22,751 bases of DNA, from positions 1 to 22,751 of the forward strand of contig CANQGC010000011.1 of the NCBI GenBank assembly GCA_947600345.1. The letters run 5' to 3'. The stretch's first letter is position 1; every line of letters begins with the position of its first letter. The DNA is from an uncultured Clostridia bacterium. Lineage in GTDB: Bacteria > Bacillota > Clostridia > Christensenellales > Aristaeellaceae. Below, piece after piece: positions 6,906-13,525 of the stretch. Position numbers and translations under genes: made by a program. The notes below the pieces were generated by a model. That model worked only from the letters and a program-made list of their open reading frames with translations. It made no database searches and was not told the DNA's origin.

Positions 6906-8767
6906 TGTGGGAGCTGGACTACGACGGCGCGCTGTTTCTGCGCAACGGCGGTGAAGCCGCGGAGCAATTTCGTGCAAGCAGCTTCTACAAGTTGAACCTA
7001 CGCCGCTACACGAGAGAAATCTCGGACGGCGAGGTTCGCTTCAAACCCGCGCTGACCTACCTGGACTTCAAGCGCATTGCCGCACTCTGTGCCCGGGAAG
7101 CGCGCAAGCGGGGCGTGGAGTTCCGCGAAACGGAAGCGCTGCGCTCTTACATCGAGGGGCGGGAGATGCACATCGAGCTGCGCTCCCGGCTGGGCATGGA
7201 GCTCAAAGATCACGCTGAGAAGCTTCGGCCGCACTTCGACGAGTATCGTGCCGCCGTGGACGCGGGCATGGCGCGTAGGCTGCGCGAGCGACAGATGTGG
7301 GATTCGTTCTTTCTGTGCGCGATGCAGAAGTCGGCGAATTTCTCGGTGCCGGGCTCGGGCAAGACGGCCGCGGTGCTGGGCATGTACGCCTTCCTGCGGA
7401 GCCGGGGTCTGGCGCGCCGCATCGTAGTGGTATGCCCCAAGAACGCCTTTGGCTCCTGGATGGAGGAATTTCGTGCATGCTTTGCGGGCATCGAACCCCT
7501 GCGCGCGCTCAACATTCACAGCCCCGTCTACAAGAGCGCCCAGGCGCGCGTCGCTGCGCTGCAGTACGATGCGGGCGCGTGCAACCTGATCCTGGTGAAC
7601 TACGAATCGGTGGGCGGCGTGATGGAGGGATTGTTGCCCCTGATCGACACTGGCACGCTGCTGGTGTTCGACGAGGTGCACAAGATTAAGCGCGTGAATG
7701 GCGCGTACGCGGAGCAAGCGCTGCGCCTGGCCCGCCCGGCATCCTATGCCGTCGCACTGACCGGAACGCCCATCCCAAATGCCTACACAGACATCTACAA
7801 CCTGCTGCACGTGCTCTACCCCGACGAGTACGATGAGTTCTTCGGCTTCCCCCTCTCCATGCTGCGCGACCCGGACGCGGAGGAGACCTGCGCCATCAAC
7901 GACAAGCTGCAGCCCTTCTTCTGCCGCACGACCAAGGAGCAACTAGGTGTGCCTCCGGCGAACCCGGACGCCGTGTGCGCCGTGCGAGCCAGTGAAGCGG
8001 AGAACCGCCTACTGAAGATCCTTCGGATGAAGTACCGCAAGAACAAGTTAGCGCTGTTGGTGCGTCTGCTGCAGATGGAGAGTGATCCGAGGATGTTATT
8101 GCGGGCGCTGGATCTGCGCGATTTCGAATACCTGTTGGACGACTCCGTGGAGGCCGACGAGATCGACTATGCGGACTACAGCGACGAGGTGCGCGCGCTC
8201 ATCGAGGGTAGTGGGCGATCCACAAAATTCATCAGCTGTATTCAGCAGGTACTCTCCCTGGCGGAGCAGGGTAGGCCGGTGGTGGTGTGGTGCATGTTTG
8301 TAGACAGCATCCGAAACATGGCGAATGCCCTGGCGGAACGCGGAATCGCCGTGCGCTGTGTGTTCGGCGAGGTGGAGTTGGAGGAGCGTCAGGCCATACT
8401 GGACGAGTTCCGCGCGGGGCGGGTGCAAGTGTTACTGACCAATCCCCACACGCTGGCGGAGTCGGTGTCGCTGCACAACGTCTGCCACGACGCGGTGTAC
8501 TTTGAATACAGCTACAACCTGGTGCACCTGCTGCAGTCGAAGGATCGCATCCACCGCCTGGGCTTGCCCGACGGTCAGTACACGCAATATCGCTACGAGC
8601 AGTTGTTCTACGATACGGACGACGGAGATTGGTCGCTGGATGAGGCGATCTATTTACGCCTGAAGGAGAAGGAGCGCACGATGCTCGAGGCCATCGCAAA
8701 CCGTCGGCTGGAAATTCTGCCCACCAGCGAAGAGGATTTGGAGCTGATCTTTGAAAAGCTGCGTTGA
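6905..8767 (+). CDS. SNF2-type superfamily 2 helicase/translocase
   Basis: The 620-residue product is an SF2 ATPase of the SNF2 type. Seen: Walker A FSVPGSGKT (146-154), motif Ia around VVCPKNAFGSW (175-185), Walker B DEVH (256-259), motif III ALTGTPIPN (284-292), the second RecA lobe from VVWCMF, and motif VI SKDRIHRLG (545-553). The usual SNF2 loop GxGKT is kept in the form PGSGKT. The first 140 residues are helical and unassigned. Such enzymes move on double-stranded DNA and remodel or eject bound protein. ATG 6905 overlaps the parB stop (TGATG); GTG 6902 is an alternative. No nuclease or methylase domain is fused. It is the last gene of the cassette and is followed by a terminator. Confidence 0.85.
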   Translation: MWELDYDGALFLRNGGEAAEQFRASSFYKLNLRRYTREISDGEVRFKPALTYLDFKRIAALCAREARKRGVEFRETEALRSYIEGREMHIELRSRLGMELKDHAEKLRPHFDEYRAAVDAGMARRLRERQMWDSFFLCAMQKSANFSVPGSGKTAAVLGMYAFLRSRGLARRIVVVCPKNAFGSWMEEFRACFAGIEPLRALNIHSPVYKSAQARVAALQYDAGACNLILVNYESVGGVMEGLLPLIDTGTLLVFDEVHKIKRVNGAYAEQALRLARPASYAVALTGTPIPNAYTDIYNLLHVLYPDEYDEFFGFPLSMLRDPDAEETCAINDKLQPFFCRTTKEQLGVPPANPDAVCAVRASEAENRLLKILRMKYRKNKLALLVRLLQMESDPRMLLRALDLRDFEYLLDDSVEADEIDYADYSDEVRALIEGSGRSTKFISCIQQVLSLAEQGRPVVVWCMFVDSIRNMANALAERGIAVRCVFGEVELEERQAILDEFRAGRVQVLLTNPHTLAESVSLHNVCHDAVYFEYSYNLVHLLQSKDRIHRLGLPDGQYTQYRYEQLFYDTDDGDWSLDEAIYLRLKEKERTMLEAIANRRLEILPTSEEDLELIFEKLR

Positions 8768-8775
8768 GCAATCGC

Positions 8776-8910
8776 CTAATGTGCCGGGCTCCTGGAAGCG
8801 CAAAATTGCAGGAGCCCAGTTTTTGGGTTTCGCGGCGATTGGTGTCTCGGATGCAGCGGGTCATCGCCGGGATGGATTGGCGTGACCTTTTTCTTGGCGA
8901 TGGTGTACAT
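8776..8910 (-). pseudogene. Truncated HigA-like antitoxin stub
   Basis: Read from ATG 8910, the first 16 residues, MYTIAKKKVTPIHPGD, match the start of HigA-type antitoxins (usually ...IHPGEILxEEFL). After GD the sequence turns abruptly to a Pro/Arg-rich tail (DPLHPRHQSPRN) that runs through the SNF2 terminator to a stop at 8776. The helix-turn-helix that defines the family is gone. The break falls around 8860-8865 and marks a recombination junction between the cassette and the DNA to its right. No intact HigB toxin is visible next to it. The match is short, so the assignment is tentative. Confidence 0.5.
8786..8825 (+). terminator. Terminator after the SNF2 gene
   Basis: GGGCTCCTG (8786-8794) pairs with CAGGAGCCC (8809-8817) and is followed by AGTTTTT. 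It lies 18 bases after the SNF2 stop and closes the cassette. The truncated antitoxin ORF on the other strand runs through it. Confidence 0.75.
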
Positions 8911-8953
8911 GTCCTACACCACTTCACGGGTGTAGCCGTAGATTACCTCACCT

Positions 8954-10147
8954 TCAATTCTGCAGAAGCCAATCCGCTACATCAACGATCTGTACGCCCT
9001 CGTACTGGTACGCCTCCTGACGGGTGCGGGAGAGGAGGAGCTTGGGGTATGCGTCCCGGATTCTCAGCAGCGGATCGACCTCGCGCTTGAAGGTATCGGA
9101 ATCGTCTATGCTGTTGGAGACCTGGATATAGATTTTTGCATCGCGCTTGATGGCGACAAAGTCGATCTCCTTCTTATACAGCACCCCGGCATACAGCTCG
9201 TATCCCCGCCGCAGAAGCTCGATGGCGACGATATTCTCAATCATTCTGCCGTAATCGGCGTTTTTTGTGCCCAGCTTGGCATACTTGAAGGAATGGTCAC
9301 TGAGATAGTATTTATCGTTCGATGCCAAGTACCGTTTGCCTTGAATATCGTACCGCCTTACCTTGTAGAACGCAAAGGCATTGCAGAGATACTTGATATA
9401 GGCGCTGATGGTGCGGTCATTTGTTTTGTCGTGCTCTCTTATGAAACTCGCGGCCACGCTGCGGGTGGATATCTGATTGGAAATATTATCGATTAGAAAA
9501 TCACATAGGCGCTCCATCAGCGGCACGTTGCGTATTCGATACTTGCGCTGGATATCCCGGACGATCAGTGTGTTGAAGACATCGGAAATATAGCTATATT
9601 TTGATTCCGGCGTTTTATAAAGATAGGAGCCAGACATTCCGCCCTCCCGGATATAGCGGTTAAAGGCGGAATACTGGTCTGTCAATTCAAAATACCGCAT
9701 GAATTCCGCAAATGAGAATGGAAACACCTCAATTTCAAAAGTTCGTCCAGTGAATAGGGTTGCCAAATCACTGCTCAGCAGGAAAGCGTTGGAACCAGTG
9801 ATGTAAATGTCGTATTTCTCGGAAGCGTGAAGGCTATTGATGGCTTTCTCAAAGCCATCACACATCTGAACCTCGTCAATGAAGATAAAGTTGTTTTTCC
9901 CCGGTGTATATGCTTTTTCGATATAGTCATTCAGCGCATGATATTCATTCAGACCTTCATACGCATTCATATTGAAATTGATATGAATGATGTTCGCGCC
10001 CGGATCAGTATCCAGAACATGAGCCATGAAAGCCTCCAACAGCTTAGACTTTCCGCTGCGTCGGACGCCGGTAATGACTTTGATATCCGGGGTGCCCATG
10101 ACATCCTTCAACTTATTCAGATAGAAGTCACGCTCGATCAATCGCAC
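8954..10147 (-). CDS. AAA+ ATPase with DUF4143 C-terminal domain
   Basis: The 397-residue product is a P-loop ATPase of the AAA_14/DUF4143 type, common in bacteria and archaea but without a settled function. Seen: Walker A GVRRSGKSK (27-35), Walker B FIFIDEVQ (87-94), a sensor-like ITGSNAFLLSSD, a GRTFEIEVFPFSFAEF segment typical of the family, and a C-terminal nuclease-like fold with KKEIDFVAI and IYIQVS. In that fold the lysine of a PD-(D/E)XK site is replaced by Gln, as is usual for the group. It is full length. The start is GTG 10147 with GGGGTG upstream, and a consensus promoter lies just before it. The gene sits alone between a broken antitoxin and a second ATPase, in a stretch that looks like accessory DNA. 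Confidence 0.8.
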   Translation of the reverse strand: MRLIERDFYLNKLKDVMGTPDIKVITGVRRSGKSKLLEAFMAHVLDTDPGANIIHINFNMNAYEGLNEYHALNDYIEKAYTPGKNNFIFIDEVQMCDGFEKAINSLHASEKYDIYITGSNAFLLSSDLATLFTGRTFEIEVFPFSFAEFMRYFELTDQYSAFNRYIREGGMSGSYLYKTPESKYSYISDVFNTLIVRDIQRKYRIRNVPLMERLCDFLIDNISNQISTRSVAASFIREHDKTNDRTISAYIKYLCNAFAFYKVRRYDIQGKRYLASNDKYYLSDHSFKYAKLGTKNADYGRMIENIVAIELLRRGYELYAGVLYKKEIDFVAIKRDAKIYIQVSNSIDDSDTFKREVDPLLRIRDAYPKLLLSRTRQEAYQYEGVQIVDVADWLLQN

Positions 10148-10166
10148 GGCAAATCACCCCATTCAT

Positions 10167-10196
10167 ATTATACCACAATCCACTTCGCAAAATCAA
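10167..10196 (-). promoter_or_regulatory. Promoter of the DUF4143 ATPase gene
   Basis: On the minus strand, TTGATT (10196-10191) and a perfect TATAAT (10172-10167) are 18 bases apart, with TGG giving an extended -10. The GTG start follows about 20 bases later, so the leader is short. Confidence 0.65.
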
Positions 10197-10222
10197 GAAT
10201 TTTTCAAAAACACGAAGTAGAA

Positions 10223-10256
10223 AAGCATCCGGAAGGAAGAGCTCTGTCGGATGCTT
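10223..10256 (-). terminator. Possible terminator, 9-bp stem
   Basis: AAGCATCCG (10223-10231) pairs with CGGATGCTT (10248-10256) around a 16-nt loop. Read on the minus strand it ends in TTTTC. It could end transcription from the DUF234 ATPase gene and the small ORF before the next promoter. The long loop and short U-run make it weak. Confidence 0.4.
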
Positions 10257-10308
10257 ATCTTCACTTTATTCCAATCTCATACCTGTAATGCGCCGCTCTG
10301 CGCCGTCT

Positions 10309-10404
10309 TCATTCCATTTTTCCCGGTTCCTTGATGGCCCGGATACGGGCGGAGATCTCTTTTTCACCGCAGCCCCGGCAACGAGGGTCATAGTTTTCTG
10401 CCAC
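10309..10404 (-). CDS. Small CxxC ORF or gene remnant
   Basis: A 31-codon reading frame from GTG 10404 encodes a peptide with YDPRCRGCGEKEI and a charged end (RIRAIKEPGKME). The CRGC pair looks like half of a zinc ribbon. The frame is open further upstream, but no ribosome site is seen before the GTG. It could be the tail of a lost gene rather than a real small protein. I do not recognise the family. Confidence 0.25.
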   Translation of the reverse strand: MAENYDPRCRGCGEKEISARIRAIKEPGKME

Positions 10405-10445
10405 AGATAAAGGTTGCAATTTGATTTCGACAGAAAATAATATCG

Positions 10446-11837
10446 TTACTCGTATAGAACATCCAACGAAACCAACCGCACTTCCCCTCGTTCCGCTGCG
10501 GCTTGCAGGTCATGCGCAAAACCGCTTTTGGAGAAAATGTAATAGTGGAATTGCGCTGATTTTCTGAATGCGGCGGCGTATTCCTGCAACAGATTGAGCT
10601 CGTCGAGGCTGACGGGTTCATTTCTGTATTTGCAGGAGCCGATGATGAATTCTTTTTCATCGGCGGAGGGGGCGACGATGTCGATTTGGATTTCTCGCTT
10701 TTTGGTTGGATCGTTGCCCCACCATTGACCGACGGAGGTGGGGACGAAGGGGAGGTTTTCTGCGTAGTAGAGCAGATATTCCCGGCACATGGATTCAAAG
10801 ACCAAGCCCATGTAGCTCGGGAAGTAGCTCTTGATCGCCGCGTCATACAGGCCGCGAATCCTCCCGGAGCTGATCGCGGCGGTGTTCTGCGGGACAAAGC
10901 GATACCAGAAGCGGAAGAAATTGTCCGCCAGCAGGTAGATTGTCTTCTTGCCGGGCTTTTCCGTAATGGGGGTTTCCCGCTTGACGATGCCGAGGTCGAT
11001 CAATGTCTTCAGATATTTTGAACAAGGGCCGGTTTCGATGCCCACCTTTGTGGCGATGGCGTTCAGGCGGGAGGCGCCCTCCGCGATCGCTGTGATGATG
11101 GAATTGTACATCGCCGGCTCGCGCAGCTCTTGCTTTAGGAGATTTTCCGGCTCCTCGAACAGATAGCTGGAGCGGTCGAAGAGGTTGTCAAGCAGGGCCT
11201 CGTCCACATCGCCGCGCACGTCCAGCTTGTTGATGTAGTGGGGAACGCCGCCGGTGATGCCGTAGACGAGCGCATTTTGCTCGGGGGACAGGTCGGGATT
11301 GAAGACGGCGGTTTCGCGGTAGGTCAGGGGTTCAATCTTGAATTGCGCCGTGCGCCGGCCGTACAGGGGGCTCTCGTAGCCGAGGACCTGATACTCCATG
11401 AAGCTCATCGACGAGCCGCAGAGGATGAGATACAGCTTGCTCTCGCTCAAGATGTGGTCGATCAGGTGCTGCAGCATGGAGGAAATCGCGGGGAATGCCT
11501 TGGTGAGGTAGGGGAATTCGTCGATAACGAACACGAACCTCTCTTTCGCGGCAATTCTGCTGATTTCCGCGAGTGCGTCATCGAATGTCCGATATTCGGG
11601 CGCGGACGTGGCGATTGCGTCTTTATAGGCGTAGATTGCCCTGGACAGGGCGCGCAGGTTTTCCTGCGAGGAGGCGTTCAGCGCGGAGAAATACACGACG
11701 GGCTTATCCTTGCAAAATTCGTTGATGAGCGCGGTCTTCCCGACGCGACGGCGGCCGTAGATGACGACGCACTCAAACCTTCCCGCGTCGTATCGCTTGT
11801 TCAGCTTTTGCAATTCTTTTTCTCTGCAATGAAACAT
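10446..11837 (-). CDS. AAA+ ATPase with DUF234 C-terminal domain
   Basis: The 463-residue product is an archaeal-type P-loop ATPase. Seen: N-terminal FHCREKELQKL, typical of the group, Walker A IYGRRRVGKTALI (26-38), Walker B FVFVIDEFPYL, a sensor GSSMSFM, a winged-helix part (RLNAIATKVGIETGPCSKYL) and a DUF234 nuclease-like end with EIQIDIVAPS and IIGSCKYRN. Other members usually have GECK in this last motif. Here Ser replaces the acidic residue of the ExK pair, so nuclease activity may be lost. ATG 11837 is chosen because GAGGTG lies four bases upstream; a TTG at 11849 is less likely. It has its own promoter and possible operator. It and the DUF4143 gene share architecture but not sequence, so they are not a tandem duplication. 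Confidence 0.8.
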   Translation of the reverse strand: MFHCREKELQKLNKRYDAGRFECVVIYGRRRVGKTALINEFCKDKPVVYFSALNASSQENLRALSRAIYAYKDAIATSAPEYRTFDDALAEISRIAAKERFVFVIDEFPYLTKAFPAISSMLQHLIDHILSESKLYLILCGSSMSFMEYQVLGYESPLYGRRTAQFKIEPLTYRETAVFNPDLSPEQNALVYGITGGVPHYINKLDVRGDVDEALLDNLFDRSSYLFEEPENLLKQELREPAMYNSIITAIAEGASRLNAIATKVGIETGPCSKYLKTLIDLGIVKRETPITEKPGKKTIYLLADNFFRFWYRFVPQNTAAISSGRIRGLYDAAIKSYFPSYMGLVFESMCREYLLYYAENLPFVPTSVGQWWGNDPTKKREIQIDIVAPSADEKEFIIGSCKYRNEPVSLDELNLLQEYAAAFRKSAQFHYYIFSKSGFAHDLQAAAERGEVRLVSLDVLYE

Positions 11838-11857
11838 GTCGCACCTCAAATTACTAT

Positions 11858-11879
11858 CTCACAAGTTAGTATCTTTAGA
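11858..11879. promoter_or_regulatory. Possible operator, inverted repeat before the DUF234 ATPase gene
   Basis: TACTATCTCACAAGTTAGTA is a 20-bp imperfect inverted repeat with perfect TACTA/TAGTA ends, placed just downstream of the -10 box of the ATPase promoter. A repressor bound there would block transcription. No cognate regulator is seen next to it. Confidence 0.35.
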
Positions 11880-11905
11880 TTATAATAAATTCTATGAGCT
11901 GTCAA
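11879..11905 (-). promoter_or_regulatory. Promoter of the DUF234 ATPase gene
   Basis: On the minus strand, perfect TTGACA (11905-11900) and perfect TATAAT (11884-11879) are 15 bases apart. The hexamers are ideal but the spacer is two bases short, which would weaken it or leave it dependent on an activator. Confidence 0.55.
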
Positions 11906-12102
11906 GAGGGTTTATTCCTTTTTCAAAAAGAAAGCCAGAATGGATGGGCAACTCATTGCCGCTGAAAACAGAAGCAGAAGGACAAAATAAGCTGAAAATA
12001 CTTCTAATAGTAGTATATAGTAATTAATGGAATCCAACTTTCGGTGATTTGCCACATGGCGCTCAAAAGCCGCTGCGAATAAATATGCTTGTGCGGATGG
12101 CG

Positions 12103-12128
12103 AAAAGCCCTGTAGCGCAGGGCTTTTT
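12103..12128. terminator. Bidirectional terminator hairpin
   Basis: AAAAGCCCTG (12103-12112) pairs perfectly with CAGGGCTTTT (12118-12127) around the 5-nt loop TAGCG, with a T-run on the plus side and on the minus side. No adjacent gene clearly owns it. Confidence 0.65.
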
Positions 12129-12141
12129 GTTCGTTGATCGA

Positions 12142-12194
12142 AGGAACTTTTTCTTGCTTTGTGGCAAGAATTGTTCCTCTTTTTTTGCCACAAA
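12142..12194 (+). terminator. Terminator with overlapping alternative hairpin
   Basis: AGGAAC and CTTGC (12142-12157) pair with GCAAG and GTTCCT (12164-12178), with an internal loop, and are followed by seven T residues (12180-12186). A competing 9-bp helix, TTTGTGGCA (12158-12166) with TGCCACAAA (12186-12194), shares bases with it, so the two cannot form together. This is attenuator-like geometry, but no downstream gene in this orientation is evident. Confidence 0.5.
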
Positions 12195-12269
12195 CCTGCC
12201 GCAAGGCGCCTTGAAATCGGGATTTCCTATTGATAGGAAGAAACTGCTGTTTGCCCTCCAAAAAGGAGA

Positions 12270-12315
<46 letters not shown>

Positions 12316-12321
12316 CTCTAT

Positions 12322-12357
12322 AATAGTGCAGATTGCAAAAAGTCTGCACTATTTCTT
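12322..12357 (+). terminator. Terminator of the original tRNA gene
   Basis: AATAGTGCAGA (12322-12332) pairs perfectly with TCTGCACTATT (12343-12353), followed by TCTTT. It comes 7 bases after the tRNA CCA end, as expected for the native tRNA transcription unit. Confidence 0.7.
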
Positions 12358-12399
12358 TATGTACCTATCATAAGAAATAGTGGTGGGGGGTCTTTTTTA

Positions 12400-12627
12400 T
12401 TACTTTCTATTGAGTCTTACCATGCTGATCAGTCCGAAGGCGAAGCAGAGCTGGAAGACCGTCTCTCGGCGGATCGCCTGGTGCGCCGAGATGAATTCGT
12501 CCAGCCCCTCGCAGAGGGGGCGAAAGAGCTGGGCGACGCCGAGCAGCTCCTCGATGAAGTTGTCGTCCTCCGGGGAGATCCGATCGAAAGGGGATTGAAG
12601 GAGGGCATAGGGCGAAGCCCCCGATCA
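12400..12627 (-). pseudogene. In-frame continuation after TGA of the upstream gene
   Basis: Directly after the TGA of the gene at 12625-13524, the same frame stays open for 74 codons to a TAA at 12400-12402 and reads like real protein: SPYALLQSPFDRISPEDDN, then a helical stretch (EELLGVAQLFRPLCEG, HQAIRRETVFQL). There is no start codon with a ribosome site at its head. It is therefore probably the severed C-terminal part of the same gene, cut off by a nonsense change. Readthrough or recoding cannot be excluded. Confidence 0.55.
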
Positions 12628-13524
12628 TGAGCTGTAGAATGCCTGGATGAAGAAATCCTCGTTCCGCAGCAGGATTGGAACCTTATCCCCGAGCAGCGTG
12701 AGCAGGCTCCTGGCGTTCTCCATGTTGATGGCGCACTTTTCCTCCGTGTTGATGCCGCCCCAGGAGGAGTAGACCTCCTCCGCGTCCCGGCGGAGCACGT
12801 CCAGCTCCTGCATCAGGGATAGGAAGGTTCGGGTGTCCTGCTGATCCGCGAAGAGGGTTTGCAGGGATTGCTGCAGCTCGGGGATGACGCCGGGATTTGA
12901 GAGGTCATTGGATCGAGCCAGCGGCTCCAGTGCCGCCAGCTTGCCCGGCGCATTGCCCACGAGATGGTCCCCCAGAATGTGGATGCCGTAGACCAATTCG
13001 CAGAACGCAATGCACTGCTCGCTGGGCTCCGTCAGTCGGCTGACGATCCCGGAGATCAGGGGAATGTCCGGTATGGAATCGCCGAACAGCTCCTGCCGGA
13101 CCGTCTGGAGCAGGATCTCCTTGCGCGCTTCCCAAAACGCGTCGTCGGGGTATTCGGAGAAATCCCAGCCCAGGTGCGTGTACAGTCGGTGGGTGTTGGG
13201 CGTAATATTCCCCCCGCCGATGCTCTGATTCAGATCGATATCGTCGAAGGACATGGACAGATCAACCTGGCGAGACAGTTCCTCAAACTCCTGCCTCTTG
13301 CTCTGCGCGCTCTTGTTTGCCGAGAATTGATCGATGCACAGCGCCGCGGCGTCGGCGATGGCCTGAAAGATCTCCCTCTGCTCTCCCTGGGGCAGATAGT
13401 CGGCGTTCCCGAACAGGACCAGCTTCAGGTCGCTGTCGTGGTCATCCTGGCTGTCGTGGGCGAGCGCGGGCAGGCCGCAGCAGAGGATCGCGGCGCATAG
13501 GGCGAGGGCGAGCGCTCTCTTCAT
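12625..13524 (-). CDS. Predicted secreted protein of unknown function, probably truncated
   Basis: The 299-residue product has a clear signal peptide (basic MKR, then ALALALCAAILCCGLPALA, likely cut before HD). The mature part holds two His-rich stretches, HRLYTHLGWDF (about 112-122) and YGIHILGDHLVGN (about 184-196). The HxLGDH pattern recalls zinc-dependent phospholipase C and S1/P1 nucleases, but the remaining metal ligands were not traced, so this is only a hint. ATG 13524 lies one base after the stop of the upstream gene (TGATATG), showing coupling. It is the third gene of a minus-strand set with 15391-15843 and 13526-15367. The stop at 12625 seems premature, since coding-like sequence continues in frame for another 74 codons. 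Confidence 0.55.
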   Translation of the reverse strand: MKRALALALCAAILCCGLPALAHDSQDDHDSDLKLVLFGNADYLPQGEQREIFQAIADAAALCIDQFSANKSAQSKRQEFEELSRQVDLSMSFDDIDLNQSIGGGNITPNTHRLYTHLGWDFSEYPDDAFWEARKEILLQTVRQELFGDSIPDIPLISGIVSRLTEPSEQCIAFCELVYGIHILGDHLVGNAPGKLAALEPLARSNDLSNPGVIPELQQSLQTLFADQQDTRTFLSLMQELDVLRRDAEEVYSSWGGINTEEKCAINMENARSLLTLLGDKVPILLRNEDFFIQAFYSS

Positions 13525-13525
13525 A

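Noticed and set aside
5700..8767. Dpd (7-deazaguanine DNA) system
   Set aside because: ParB-like and SNF2-like genes fit DpdB and DpdE loosely, but no TGT-like DpdA or other Dpd gene is present, and the alpha-CTD and sigma-4-like partners are not part of that system.
12600..12640. Selenocysteine insertion at the in-frame TGA
   Set aside because: The only hairpin after the TGA is 4 bp and starts about five bases away, unlike a bacterial SECIS, and the flanking residues (YSS/SGAS) do not resemble a known selenoprotein site. Kept only as an alternative.
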